Source of the DNA: Saccoglossus kowalevskii
Lineage: Eukaryota > Hemichordata > Enteropneusta > Harrimaniidae
Assembly: GCF_000003605.2 (NCBI RefSeq)
Contig: NW_003126881.1
Span: 1-51,187, forward strand
Reading direction: 5' to 3'
DNA: 51,187 bases
Shown here: positions 21,434-33,689 of the stretch, in pieces
Position numbering within the stretch: the first letter of the stretch is position 1
Layout: every line of letters begins with the position of its first letter
Program-made: the position numbers and the translations under genes
Notes under the pieces: model-generated
Told to the model about the DNA's origin: nothing
Seen by the model: the letters and a program-made list of their open reading frames with translations, nothing else
Databases searched by the model: none

Positions 21434-21506
21434 GACTCCGTGGCCTAATGGATAAGGCGTCTGACTTCGAATCAGAAGATTGCGGGTTCGAGTCCCGTCT
21501 GGGTCG
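21434..21506 (+). tRNA. tRNA-Arg(UCG), G67T
   Basis: There is a single change, G67T, with a C6-U67 mismatch. The B box is intact. Confidence 0.7.
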
Positions 21507-21662
21507 TATGGGCTGCTACGATTTAGTTTTCTGCAAGATTGCACAAGAACACCAGCTGCACTCAATAAAAAAATACGTCGTAAATACTGTTAGCGGATAA
21601 GAATTTGCGAAATTAAAGAGATAACATTGATGTGCTGGATCAGATGAGTCAGTCAATTATAC

Positions 21663-21959
21663 AGGAATTTTAGGATCTAGACATAAAACACCTTGTGGCA
21701 CTATAAAAAAACGCAAAACACTATTACATAAAATACCAATGAATAAGGCATGTGACATCGAATCACATAATTGCGGTCCGAGTCACATCGTGGTCGTATA
21801 GCGACGCAATAATTGTGTGTTCTGCAAAATTGAACTGCTACACCTGTCACAGCTAAACATGCAACTATTTCAAGAATAAATTCACCAGGTGCTAATTCGC
21901 AAATATGGGGATGTGCAGAACTCAACGACATATTCAATTATTCAGGTACTAAAGTAAAT
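21663..21959 (+). repeat. Half B, type B3 with a small 3' insertion
   Basis: Subtype B3 is like B2 but has GTATAGCGACGC and CACAGCTAAACATG, and usually ends AACTCAACGACATATTCAATTATTCAGG. This copy also has an extra TACTAAAG-like insertion next to the last GTAAATAGG, not seen in other units. B3 recurs mainly at 21.6-25.3 kb and 35.6-39.8 kb. Confidence 0.8.
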
Positions 21960-22007
21960 AGGAATTCGTAAAAAAAATTAGATGGCACAGGATGAAGATG
22001 TACTTAA

Positions 22008-22080
22008 GACTCCGTGGCCTAATGGATAAGGCGTCTGACTTCGAATCAGAAGATTGCGGGTTCGAGTCCCGTCGGGGTCG
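22008..22080 (+). tRNA. tRNA-Arg(UCG), consensus
   Basis: Exact consensus with intact terminator. It follows the half B with an 8-nt insertion. Confidence 0.92.
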
Positions 22081-22573
22081 TATTGGCTGCTACGATTTAG
22101 TTTTCTGCAAGATTGCACAAGAACACCAGCTGCACTCAATAAAAAAATACGTCGTAAATACTGTTAGCGGATAAGAATTTGCGAAATTAAAGAGATAACA
22201 TTGATGTGCTGGATCAGATGAGTCAGTCAATTAGACAGGAATTTTAGGATCTAGACATAAAACACCTTGTGGCACTATAAAAAATACGCAAAACACTATT
22301 ACATAAAATACCAATGAATAAGGCATGTGACATCGAATCACATAATTGCGGTCCGAGTCACATCGTGGTCGTATAGCGACGCAATAATTGTGTGTTCTGC
22401 AAAATTGAACTGCTACACCTGTCACAGCTAAACATGCAACTATTTCAAGAATAAATTCACCAGGTGCTAATTCGCAAATATGGGGATGTGCAGAACCCAA
22501 CGACTTATTCAATTATCCAGGTAAATAGGAATTCGTAAAAAAATTAGATGGCACAAGATGAAGATGTACTTAA

Positions 22574-22646
22574 GACTCCGTGGCCAAATGGATAAGGCGT
22601 CTGACTTCGAATCAGAAGATTGCGGGTTCGAGTCCCGTCGGGGTCG
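22574..22646 (+). tRNA. tRNA-Arg(UCG), T13A
   Basis: T13 is A, giving A13-A22 in the D stem. The leader has CACAAGATG and the 3' flank TTTTCAGCAAG. Confidence 0.7.
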
Positions 22647-23140
22647 TATTGGCTGCTACGATTTAGTTTTCAGCAAGATTGCACAAGAACACCAGCTGCA
22701 CTCAATAAAAAAATACGTCGTAAATACTGTTAGCGGATAAGAATTTGCGAAATTAAAGAGATAACATTGATGTGCTGGATCAGATGAGTCAGTCAATTAG
22801 ACAGGAATTTTAGGATCTAGACATAAAACACCTTGTGGCACTATAAAAAATACGCAAAACACTATTACATAAAATACCAATGAATAAGGCATGTGACATC
22901 GAATCACATAATTGCGGTCCGAGTCACATCGTGGTCGTATAGCGACGCAATAATTGTGTGTTCTGCAAAATTGAACTGCTACACCTGTCACAGCTAAACA
23001 TGCAACTATTTCAAGAATAAATTCACCAGGTGCTAATTCGCAAATATGGGGATGTGCAGAACTCAACGACATATTCAATTATTCAGGTAAATAGGAATTC
23101 GTAAAAAAAATTAGATGGCACAGGACGAAGATGTACTTAA

Positions 23141-23214
23141 GACTCCGTGGCCTAATGGATAAGGCGTCTGACTTCGAATCAGAAGATTGCGGGTTCGAGT
23201 CCCTGTCGGGGTCG
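23141..23214 (+). pseudogene. tRNA-Arg(UCG), 74 nt, T-stem insertion
   Basis: An extra T gives CCCTGTCGGGG in the 3' side of the T stem. The leader has GGACGAAG. Both marks recur at 39817. Confidence 0.65.
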
Positions 23215-23696
23215 TATTGGCTGCTACGATTTAGTTTTCTGCAAGATTGCACAAGAACACCAGCTGCACTTAATAAATACTGTTAGCGGATAAGAATTTG
23301 CGAAATTAAAGAGATAACATTGATGTGCTGGATCAGATGAGTCAGTAAATTATACAGGAATTTTAGGATCTAGACATATAAAACACCTTGTGGCACTATA
23401 AAAAAAAAACGCAAAATACTATTACATAAAATACCAACGAATAAGGCATGTGACATCGAATCACATAATTGCGGTCCGAGTGACATTGTGGTCATATGGT
23501 GATGCAATAATTGTGTGTTCTGCAAAATTGAACTGCTACACCTGTCACAGCCAAACATGCAACTATTTCAAGAATAAATTTAGCAGGTGCAAATTCGCAA
23601 ATATGGGGATGTGCAGAACCCAACGACTTATTCAATTATCCAGGTAAATAGGAATTCGTAAAAAAATTAGATGGCACAGGATGAAGATGTACTTAA

Positions 23697-23769
23697 GACT
23701 CCGTGGCCTAATGGATAAGGCGTCTGACTTCGAATCAGAAGATTGCGGGTTCGAGTCCCGTCGGGGTCA
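23697..23769 (+). tRNA. tRNA-Arg(UCG), discriminator A73
   Basis: All paired and loop positions are consensus, but residue 73 is A instead of G. The discriminator base can affect arginyl-tRNA synthetase recognition. A73 is also common among eukaryotic tRNA-Arg genes, so this copy could be active. Confidence 0.82.
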
Positions 23770-24246
23770 TATGGGCTGCTACGATTTAGTTTTCTGCAAG
23801 ATTGCACAAGAACACCAGCTGCACTTAATAAATACTGTTAGCGGATAAGAATTTGCGAAATTAAAGAGATAACATTGATGTGCTGGATCAGATGAGTCAG
23901 TAAATTATACAGGAATTTTAGGATCTAGACATAAAACACCTTGTGGCACTATAAAAAAACGCAAAACACTATTACATAAAATACCAATGAATAAGGCATG
24001 TGACATCGAATCACATAATTGCGGTCCGAGTCACATCGTGGTCGTATAGCGACGCAATAATTGTGTGTTCTGCAAAATTGAACTGCTACACCTGTCACAG
24101 CTAAACATGCAACTATTTCAAGAATAAATTCACCAGGTGCTAATTCGCAAATATGGGGATGTGCAGAACCCAACGACTTATTCAATTATCCAGGTAAATA
24201 GGAATTCGTAAAAAAATTAGATGGCACAAGATGAAGATGTACTTAA

Positions 24247-24319
24247 GACTCCGTGGCCTAATGGATAAGGCGTCTGACTTCGAATCAGAAGATTGCGGGT
24301 TCGAGTCCCGTCGGGGTCG
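24247..24319 (+). tRNA. tRNA-Arg(UCG), consensus
   Basis: Exact consensus. The leader has CACAAGATG, as in the units at 22574 and 37581. Confidence 0.92.
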
Positions 24320-24811
24320 TATTGGCTGCTACGATTTAGTTTTCTGCAAGATTGCACAAGAACACCAGCTGCACTCAATAAAAAAATACGTCGTAAATAC
24401 TGTTAGCGGATAAGAATTTGCGAAATTAAAGAGATAACATTGATGTGCTGGATCAGATGAGTCAGTCAATTAGACAGGAATTTTAGGATCTAGACATAAA
24501 ACACCTTGTGGCACTATAAAAAAACGCAAAGCACTATTACATAAAATACCAACGAATAAGGCATGTGACATCGAATCACATAATTGCGGTCCGAGTGACA
24601 TTGTGGTCATATGGCGATGCAATAATTGTGTGTTCTGCAAAATTGAACTGCTACACCTGTCACAGCCAAACATGCAACTATTTCAAGAATAAATTTAGCA
24701 GGTGCAAATTCGCAAATATGGGGATGTGCAGAACCCAACGACTTATTCAATTATCCAGGTAAATAGGAATTCGTAAAAAAATTAGATGGCACAGGATGAA
24801 GATGTACTTAA

Positions 24812-24884
24812 GACTCCGTGGCCTAATGGATAAGGCGTCTGACTTCGAATCAGAAGATTGCGGGTTCGAGTCCCGTCGGGGTCG
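24812..24884 (+). tRNA. tRNA-Arg(UCG), consensus
   Basis: Exact consensus with TATGGGCTGC flank and intact TTTT. Confidence 0.92.
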
Positions 24885-25376
24885 TATGGGCTGCTACGAT
24901 TTAGTTTTCTGCAAGATTGCACAAGAACACCAGCTGCACTCAATAAAAAAATACGTCGTGAATACTGTTAGCGGATAAGAATTTGCGAAATTAAAGAGAT
25001 AGCATTGATGTGCTGGATCAGATGAGTCAGTCAATTAGACAGGAATTTTAGGATCTAGACATAAAACACCTTGTGGCACTATAAAAAAGCGCAAAACACT
25101 ATTACATAAAATACCAATGAATAAGGCATGTGACATCGAATCACATAATTGCGGTCCGAGTCACATCGTGGTCGTATAGCGACGCAATAATTGTGTGTTC
25201 TGCAAAATTGAACTGCTACACCTGTCACAGCTAAACATGCAACTATTTCAAGAATAAATTCACCAGGTGCTAATTCGCAAATATGGGGATGTGCAGAACT
25301 CAACGACATATTCAATTATCCAGGTAAATAGGAATTCGTAAAACAATTAGATGGCACAGGATGAAGATGTACTTAA

Positions 25377-25449
25377 GACTCCGTGGCCTAATGGATAAGG
25401 CGTCTGACTTCGAATCAGAAGATTGCGGGTTTGAGTCCCGTCTGGGTCG
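25377..25449 (+). tRNA. tRNA-Arg(UCG), C56T G67T
   Basis: The T loop reads TTTGAGT. The near-invariant C56, which pairs with G19 and is critical in the B box, is lost. G67T also breaks the acceptor. Probably inactive. Confidence 0.5.
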
Positions 25450-25942
25450 TATGGGCTGCTACGATTTAGTTTTCTGCAAGATTGCACAAGAACACCAGCT
25501 GCACTCAATAAAAAAATACGTCGTAAATACTGTTAGCTGATAAGAATTTGCGAAATTAAAGAGATAACATTGATGTGCTGGATCAGTTGAGTCTGTCAAT
25601 TAGACAGGAATTTTAGGATCTAGACATAAAACACCTTGTGGCACTATAAAAAAACGCAAAACACTATTACATAAAATACCAATGAATAAAGCATGTGACA
25701 TCGAATCACATAATTGCGGTCCGAGTCACATCGTGGTCGTATGGCGACGCAATAATTGTGTGTTCTGCAAAATTGAACTGCTACACCTGTCACAGCCAAA
25801 CATGCAACTATTTCAAGAATAAATTCACCAGGTGCTAATTCGCTAATATGGGGATGTGCAGAACCCAACGACATATTCAATTATCCAGGTAAATAGGAAT
25901 TCGTAAAAAAAATTAGATGGCACAGTATGAAGATGTACTTAA

Positions 25943-26015
25943 GACTCCGTGGCCTAATGGATAAGGCGTCTGACTTCGAATCAGAAGATTGCGGGTTCAA
26001 GTCCTGTCGGGGTCG
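25943..26015 (+). tRNA. tRNA-Arg(UCG), G57A C63T
   Basis: The T loop reads TTCAAGT (A57 is a normal alternative), and C63T gives a G51-U63 wobble. The leader has CACAGTATG and the 3' flank TTTTCTGGAAG. The unit is repeated at 40373. Confidence 0.75.
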
Positions 26016-26506
26016 TATTGGCTGCTACGATTTAGTTTTCTGGAAGATTGCACAAGAACACCAGCTGCACTCAATAAAAAAATACGTCGTAATACTGTTA
26101 GCGGATAAGATTTGCGGAAATTAAAGAGATAACATTGATGTGCTGGATCAGATGAGTCAGTCAATTAGACAGGAATTTAGGATCTAGACATAAAACACCT
26201 TTGTGGCACTATAAAAAAACGCAAAACACTATTACATAAAATACCAATGAATAAGGCATGTGACATCGAATCACATAATTGCGGTCCGAGTCACATTGTG
26301 GTCGTATGGCGATGCAATAATTGTGTGTTCTGCAAAATTGAACTGCTACACCTGTCACAGCCAAACATGCAACTATTTCAAGAATAAAATTAGAAGGTGC
26401 AAATTCGCAAATATGGAGATCTGCAGAACCCAACGACTTATTCAATTATCCAGGTAAATAGGAATTGGTAGAAAAATTAGATGGCACAGGATGAAGATGT
26501 ACTTAA

Positions 26507-26579
26507 GATTCCCTGGCCTAATGGATAAGGCGTCTGACTTCCAATCAGAAGATTGCTGGTTTGAGTCCCGTCGGGCTCG
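26507..26579 (+). tRNA. tRNA-Arg-derived copy, anticodon UCC
   Basis: The loop CTTCCAA gives anticodon TCC, which would read the glycine codon GGA. Other changes are C3T, G7C, G51T, C56T and G70C, with three mismatches in acceptor and T stems and a lost B-box C56. Most likely a pseudogene. It has a sister copy at 31976. Confidence 0.55.
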
Positions 26580-27074
26580 TATGGGCTGCTACGATTTAGT
26601 TTTCTGCAAGATTGCACAAGAACACCAGCTGCACTCAATAAAAAAAATACGTCGTGAATACTGTTAGCGGATAAGAATTTGCGAAATTAAAGAGATAACA
26701 TTGATGTGCTGGATCAGATGAGTCAGTCAATTAGACAGGAATTTTAGGATCTAGACATATAAAACACCTTGTGGCACTATAAAAAAACGCAAAATACTAT
26801 TACATAAAATACCAACGAATAAGGCATGTGACATCGAATCACATAATTGCGGTCCGAGTCACATTGTGGTCATATGGCGGTGCAATAATTGTGTGTTCTG
26901 CAAAATTGAACTGCTACACCTGTCACAGACAAACATGCAACTATTTCAAGAATAAATTTAGCAGGTGCAAATTCGCAAAGATGGGGATGTGCAGAACCCA
27001 ACGACTTATTCAATTATCCAGGTAAATTGGAATTCGTAAAAAAATTAGATGGCACAGGATGAAGATGTACTTAA

Positions 27075-27147
27075 GACTCCGTGGCCTAATGGATAAGGCG
27101 TCTGACTTCGAATCAGAAGATTGCGGGTTCGAGTCCCGTCGGGGTCG
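27075..27147 (+). tRNA. tRNA-Arg(UCG), consensus
   Basis: Exact consensus with intact terminator. Confidence 0.92.
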
Positions 27148-27640
27148 TATTGGCTGCTACGATTTAGTTTTCTGCAAGATTGCACAAGAACACCAGCTGC
27201 ACTCAATAAAAAAATACGTCGTAAATACTGTTAGCGGATAAGAATTTGCGAAATTAAAGAGATAACATTGATGTGCTGGATCAGATGAGTCAGTCAATTA
27301 GACAGGAATTTTAGGATCTAGACATAAAACACCTTGTGGCACTATAAAAAACGCAAAACACTATTACATAAAATAACAATGAATAAGGCATGTGACATCG
27401 AATCACATAATTGCGGTCCGAGTCACATCGTGGTCGTATGGCGATGCAATAATTGTGTGTTCTGCAAAATTGAACTGCTACACCTGTCACAGCCAAACAT
27501 GCAACTATTTCAAGAATAAATTTACCAGGTGCAAATTCGCAAATACGGGGATGTGCAGGACCCAACGACTTATTCAATTATCCAGGTAAATAGGAATTCG
27601 TAAAAAAAAATTAGATGGCACAGTATGAAGATGTACTTAA

Positions 27641-27713
27641 GACTCCGTGGCCTAAAGGATACGGCGTCTGACTTCGAATCAGAAGATTGCGGGTTCGAGT
27701 CCTGTCGGGGTCG
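27641..27713 (+). tRNA. tRNA-Arg(UCG), D-arm changes
   Basis: T16A, A22C (mismatch with U13) and C63T. Leader CACAGTATG. Confidence 0.6.
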
Positions 27714-27869
27714 TATTGGCTGCTACGATTTAGTTTTCTGCAAGATTGCACAAGAACACCAGCTGCACTCAATAAAAAAATACGTCGTAAATACTGTTAG
27801 CGGATAAGAATTTGCGAAATTAAAGAGATAACATTGATGTGCTGGATCAGATGAGTCAGTCAATTAGAC

Positions 27870-27970
27870 AGGAATTTTAGGATCTAGATCAAGAATAAAT
27901 TCACCAGGTGCTAATTCGCAAATATGGGGATGTGCAGAACCCAACGACATATTCAATTATCCAGGTAAAT
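27870..27970 (+). repeat. Half B reduced to 101 bp by internal deletion
   Basis: GGATCTAGA joins TCAAGAATAAATTCACC at about 27889, removing the whole pseudo-tRNA. This brings the flanking tRNAs to 378 bp apart. It is independent of the 4626 deletion, because the endpoints differ. Confidence 0.85.
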
Positions 27971-28018
27971 AGGAATTCGTAAAAAAAATTAGATGGCACA
28001 GTATGAAGATGTACTTAA

Positions 28019-28091
28019 GACTCCGTGGCCTAATGGATAAGGCGTCTGACTTCGAATCAGAAGATTGCGGGTTCGAGTCCTGTCGGGGTCG
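28019..28091 (+). tRNA. tRNA-Arg(UCG), C63T
   Basis: Only C63T, a G51-U63 wobble. The fold and boxes are intact. Confidence 0.85.
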
Positions 28092-28589
28092 TATTGGCTG
28101 CTACGATTTAGTTTTCTGCAAGATTGCACAAGAACACCAGCTGCACTCAATAAAAAAATACGTCGTGAATACTGTTAGCGGATAAGAATTTGCGAAATTA
28201 AAGAGATAACATTGATGTGCTGGATCAGATGAGTCAGTCAATTAGACAGGAATTTTAGGATCTAGACATATAAAACAGCTTGTGGCACTATAAAAAAAAC
28301 GCAAAATACTATTACAACATAAAATACCAACGAATAAGGCATGTGACATCGAATCACATAATTGCGGTCCGAGTGACATTGTGGTCATATGGCGATGCAA
28401 TAATTGTGTGTTCTGCAAAATTGAACTGCTACACCTGTCACAGCCAAACATGCAACTATTTCAAGAATAAATTTAGCAGGTGCAAATTCGCAAATATGGG
28501 GATATGCAGAACCCAACGACTTATTCAATTATCCAGGTAAATAGGAATTCGTAAAAAAATTAGATGGCACAGGATGAAGATGTACTTAA

Positions 28590-28662
28590 GACTCCGTGGC
28601 CTAATGGATAAGGCGTCTGACTTCGAATCAGAAGATTGCGGGTTCGAGTCCCGTCGGGGTCG
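28590..28662 (+). tRNA. tRNA-Arg(UCG), consensus
   Basis: Exact consensus with the TATAGGCTGCTGCG flank. It is preceded by a half B with AACAGCTTG and GGGATATGCAG, exactly as before 16457. Confidence 0.92.
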
Positions 28663-29154
28663 TATAGGCTGCTGCGATTTAGTTTTCTGCAAGATTGCAC
28701 AAGAACACCAGCTGCACTCAATAAAAAAATACGTCGTGAATACTGTTAGCGGATAAGAATTTGCGAAATTAAAGAGATAACATTGATGTGCTGGATCAGA
28801 TGACTCAGTCAATTAGACAGGAATTTTAAGATCTAGACATAAAACACCTTGTGGCACTATAAAAAAACGCAAAACACTATTACATAAAATACCAATGAAT
28901 AAGGCATGTGACATCGAATCACATAATTGCGGTCCGAGTCACATCGTGGTCGTATGGCGACGCAATAATTGTGTGTTCGCAAAATTGAACTGCTACACCT
29001 GTCACAGCTAAACATGCAACTATTTCAAGAATAAATTCACCAGGTGCTAATTCGCAAATATGGGGATGTGCAGAACTCAACGACATATTCAATTATTCAG
29101 GTAAATAGGAATTCGTAAAAAAAATTAGATGGCACAGGATGAAAATGTACTTAA

Positions 29155-29227
29155 AACTCCTTGGCCTAATGGATAAGGCGTCTGACTTCGAATCAGAAGA
29201 TTGCGGGTTCGAGTCCCGTCGGGGTCG
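29155..29227 (+). tRNA. tRNA-Arg(UCG), G1A G7T
   Basis: Same two acceptor changes and GATTGAACAAG flank as at 17024 and 41504. It is followed by the short CACTTAATAAATACTG form. Confidence 0.55.
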
Positions 29228-29704
29228 TATTGGCTGCTACGATTTAGTTTTCTGCAAGATTGAACAAGAACACCAGCTGCACTTAATAAATACTGTTAGC
29301 GGATAAGAATTTGCGAAATTAAAGAGATAACATTGATGTGCTGGATCAGATGAGTCAGCAAATTATACAGGAATTTTAGGATCTAGACATATAAAACACC
29401 TTGTGGCACTATAAAAAACGCAAAACACTATTACATAAAATAACAATGAATAAGGCATGTGACATCGAATCACATAATTGCGGTCCGAGTCACATTGTGG
29501 TCGTATGGCGATGCAATAATTGTGTGTTCTGCAAAATTGAACTGCTACACCTGTCACAGCCAAACATGCAACTATTTCAAGAATAAATTTACCAGGTGCA
29601 AATTCGCAAATACGGGGATGTGCAGGACCCAACGACTTATTCAATTATCCAGGTAAATAGGAATTCGTAAAAAATTAGATGGCACAGGATGAAGATGTAC
29701 TTAA

Positions 29705-29777
29705 GACTCCGTGGTCTAATGGATAAGGCGTCTGACTTCGAATCAGAAGATTGCGGGTTCGAGTCCCGTCTGGGTCG
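29705..29777 (+). tRNA. tRNA-Arg(UCG), C11T G67T
   Basis: C11T is a wobble with G24, and G67T is a mismatch with C6. Confidence 0.62.
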
Positions 29778-30268
29778 TATGGGCTGCTACGATTTAGTTT
29801 TCTGCAAGATTGCACAAGAACACCAGCTGCACTCAATAAAAAAATACGTCGTAAATACTGTTAGCGGATAAGAATTTGCGAAATTAAAGAGATAACATTG
29901 ATGTGCTGGATCAGATGAGTCAGTCAATTAGACAGGAATTTTAGGATCTAGACATAAAACACCTTGTGGCACTATAAAAAACGCAAAACACTATTACATA
30001 AAATAACAATGAATAAGGCATGTGACATCGAATCACATAATTGCGGTCCGAGTCACATTGTGGTCGTATGGCGATGCAATAATTGTGTGTTCTGCAAAAT
30101 TGAACTGCTACACCTGTCACAGCCAAACATGCAACTATTTCAAGAATAAATTTACCAGGTGCAAATTCGCAAATACGGGGATGTGCAGGACCCAACGACT
30201 TATTCAATTATCCAGGTAAATAGGAATTCGTAAAAAAATTAGATGGCACAGGATGAAGATGTACTTAA

Positions 30269-30341
30269 GACTCCGTGGCCTAATGGATAAGGCGTCTGAC
30301 TTCGAATCAGAAGATTGCGGGTTCGAGTGCCGTCGGGGTCG
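30269..30341 (+). tRNA. tRNA-Arg(UCG), B-box C61G
   Basis: Same C61G and TATTTGCTGC flank as at 6299. The unit end AGCGAATAAG is also shared with that copy. Confidence 0.6.
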
Positions 30342-30835
30342 TATTTGCTGCTACGATTTAGTTTTCTGCAAGATTGCACAAGAACACCAGCTGCACTCAA
30401 TAAAAAAATACGTCGTAAATACTGTTAGCGAATAAGAATTTGCGAAAATTAAAGAGATAACATTGATGTGCCTGGATCTGATGAGTCAGTAAATTATACA
30501 GGAATTTTAGGATCTAGACATAAAAACACTTGTGGCACTATAAAAAAACGCAAAGCACTATTACATAAAATACCAATGAATATGGAATGTGACATCGAAT
30601 CACATAATTGCGGTCCGAGTCACATCGTGGTCGTATGGCGACGCAATAATTGTGTGTTCTGCAAAATTGAACTGCTACACCTGTCACAGCCAAACATGCA
30701 ACTATTTCAAGAATAAATTTAGCAGGTGCAAATTCGCAAATATGGAGATGTACAGAACCCAACGACTTATTCAATTATCCAAGTAAATAGGAATTCGTAA
30801 AAAAATTAGATGGCACAGGATGAAGATGTACTTAA

Positions 30836-30908
30836 GACTCCGTGGCCTAATGGATAAGGCGTCTGACTTCGAATCAGAAGATTGCGGGTTCGAGTCCCGT
30901 CGGGGTTG
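30836..30908 (+). tRNA. tRNA-Arg(UCG), C72T
   Basis: C72T leaves a G1-U72 wobble. All else is consensus. Confidence 0.8.
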
Positions 30909-31400
30909 TATGGGCTGCTACGATTTAGTTTTCTGCAAGATTGCACAAGAACACCAGCTGCACTCAATAAAAAAATACGTCGTGAATACTGTTAGCGGAT
31001 AAGAATTTGCGAAATTAAAGAGATAACATTGATGTGCTGGATCAGATGACTCAGTCAATTAGACAGGAATTTTAGGATCTAGACATAAAACACCTTGTGG
31101 CACTATAAAAAAACGCAAAACACTATTACATAAAATACCAACGAATAAGGCATGTGACATCGAATCACATAATTGCGGTCCGAGTCACATTGTGGTCGTA
31201 TGGCGATGCAATAATTGTGTGTTCTGCAAAATTGAACTGCTACACCTGTCACAGCCAAACATGCAACTATTTCAAGAATAAATTTACCAGGTACAAATTC
31301 GCAAATATGGGGATGTGCAGAACCCAACGACTTATTCAATTATCCAGGTAAATAGGAATTCGTAAAAAAATTAGATGGCACAGGATGAAGATGTACTTAA

Positions 31401-31473
31401 GACTCTGTGGCCTAATGGATAAGGCGTCTGACTTCGAATCAGAAGATTGCGGGTCCGAGTCCCGTCGGGGTCG
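31401..31473 (+). tRNA. tRNA-Arg(UCG), C6T T55C
   Basis: C6T is a wobble with G67. T55C removes the conserved U55 and alters the B box. Confidence 0.55.
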
Positions 31474-31975
31474 TATGCGCTGCTACGATTTAGTTTTCTG
31501 CAAGATTGCACAAGAACACCAGCTGCACTCAATAAAAAAATACGTCGTGAATACTGTTAGCGGATAAGAATTTGCGAAATTAAAGAGATAACATTGATGT
31601 GCTGGATCAGATGAGTCAGTCAATTAGACAGGAATTTTAGGATCTAGACATATAAAACACCTTGTGGCACTATAAAAAAACGCAAAATACTATTACATAA
31701 AATACCAAGGAATAAGGCATGTGACATCGAATCACATAATTTTGGTCCGAGTCACATTGTGGTCATATGGCGATGCAATAATTATGTGTTCTGCAAAATT
31801 GAACTGCTACTACTGTCACAGCCAAACATGCAACTATTTCAAGATTAAATTTAGCAGGTGCAAATTCGCAAATTCGCAAATATGGGGATGTGCAGAACCC
31901 AACGACTTATTCAATTATCCAGGTAAACAGGAATTGGTAGAAAAATTAGATGGCACAGGATGAAGATGTACTTAA

Positions 31976-32048
31976 GATTCCCTGGCCTAATGGATAAGGC
32001 GTCTGACTTCCAATCAGAAGATTGCTGGTTTGAGTCCCGTCTGGGTCG
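31976..32048 (+). tRNA. tRNA-Arg-derived copy, anticodon UCC
   Basis: Shares C3T, G7C, G36C, G51T and C56T with 26507 but has G67T and not G70C. The TTAG before the terminator is one T shorter. Probably a pseudogene. Confidence 0.55.
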
Positions 32049-32203
32049 TATGGGCTGCTACGATTAGTTTTCTGCAAGATTGCACAAGAACACCAGCTGC
32101 ACTCAATAAAAAAATACGTCGTGAATACTGTTCGCGGATAAGAATGTGCGAAATTAAAGAGATAAAATTGATGTGCTGGATCAGATGAGTCAGTCAATTA
32201 GAC

Positions 32204-32427
32204 AGGAATTTTAGGATCTAGACATATAAAACACCTTGTGGCACTATAAAAAAAAAACGCAAAATACTATTACATAAAATACCAACGAATAAGGCATGTG
32301 ACATCGTATCACATAATTGTGGTCCGAGTCACACTGTGGTCGTATGGCGATGCAATAATTGTGTGTTCTAATTCGCAAATATGGGGATGTGCCGAACCCA
32401 ACGACTTATTCAATTATCCAGGTAAAT
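32204..32427 (+). repeat. Half B with internal deletion of about 70 nt
   Basis: The junction at about 32368 is the same as at 17417, and CATCGTATCACATAATTG and ACACTGTGG are shared too. This marks a block copied between about 17.2-18.1 kb and 32.1-33.0 kb. Confidence 0.85.
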
Positions 32428-32474
32428 AGGAATTGGTAAAAAAATTAGATGGCACAGGATGAAGATGTACTGAA

Positions 32475-32546
32475 GACTCCGTGGCCTAATGATAAGGCGT
32501 CTGACTTCGAATCAGAAGATTTCGGGTTCGAGTCCCGTCGGGGTCG
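32475..32546 (+). pseudogene. tRNA-Arg(UCG), 72 nt, D-loop G lost
   Basis: Same G18/G19 deletion and G49T as at 17524, but the leader is TACTGAAGACTCC. It is a distant copy of the same unit. Confidence 0.6.
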
Positions 32547-33051
32547 TATTGGCTGCTACGATTTAGTTTTCTGCAAAATTGCACAAGAACACCAGCTGCA
32601 CTCAATAAAAAAATACGTCGTGAATACTGTTAGCGGATAAGAATTTGCGAAATTAAAGAGATAACATTGATGTGCTGGATCAGATGAGTCAGTCAATTAG
32701 ACAGTAATTTTAGGATCTAGACATATAAAACACCTTGTGGCACTATAAAAAAAAACGCAAAATACTATTACATAAAATACCAAGGAATAAGGCATGTGAC
32801 ATCGAATCACATAATTGCGGTCCGAGTCACATTGTGGTCATATGGCGATGCAATAATTGTGTGTGCTGCAAAATTGAACTGCTACACCTGTCACAGCCAA
32901 ACATGCAACTATTTCAAGATTAAATTTAGCAGGTGCAAATTCGCAAATTCGAAAAATATGGGGATGTGCAGAACCCAACGACTTATTCAATTATCCAGGT
33001 AAATAGGAATTCGTAAAAAAATTAGATGGCACAGGATGAAGATGTACTTAA

Positions 33052-33124
33052 GACTCTGTGGCCTAATGGATAAGGCGTCTGACTTCGAATCAGAAGATTG
33101 CGGGTCCGAGTCCCGTCGGGGTCG
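33052..33124 (+). tRNA. tRNA-Arg(UCG), C6T T55C
   Basis: Same changes as at 31401 and 44886. Confidence 0.55.
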
Positions 33125-33616
33125 TATGGGCTGCTACGATTTAGTTTTCTGCAAGATTGCACAAGAACACCAGCTGCACTCAATAAAAAAATACGTCGTG
33201 AATACTGTTAGCGGATAAGAATTTGCGAAATTAAAGAGATAACATTGATGTGCTGGATCAGATGAGTCAGTCAATTAGACAGGAATTTTAGGATCTAGAC
33301 ATAAAACACCTTGTGGCACTATAAAAAAACGCAAAACACTATTACATAAAATACCAACGAATAAGGCATGTGACATCGAATCACATAATTGCGGTCCGAG
33401 TCACATTGTGGTCATATGGCGATGCAATAATTGTGTGTTCTGCAAAATTGAACTGCTACACCTGTCACAGCCAAACATGCAACTATTTCAAGAATAAATT
33501 TACCAGGTACAAATTCGCAAATATGGGGATGTGCAGAACCCAACGACTTATTCAATTATCCAGGTAAATAGGAATTCGTAAAAAAATTAGATGGCACAGG
33601 ATGAAGATGTACTTAA

Positions 33617-33689
33617 AACTCCGTGGCCTAATGGATTAGGCGTCTGACTTCGAATCAGAAGATTGCGGGTTCGAGTCCCGTAGGGGTCG
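33617..33689 (+). tRNA. tRNA-Arg(UCG), G1A A21T C66A
   Basis: Pairs 1-72 and 7-66 are lost and the D-loop A21 is T. It shares G1A and C66A with 43177. Confidence 0.5.

Larger units (their letters stand above)
32142..33045 (+). repeat. Block copied from about 17190-18094 (offset about 14.95 kb)
   Basis: Shared rare marks in the same order are GAATGTGCG, GATAAAATTG, the deleted half B, AATTGGTAAA, the 72-nt tRNA, ACAGTAATTTT, CCAAGGAATAAGG, GTGTGTGCTGC and TTCGAAAAATATGG. Confidence 0.8.
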
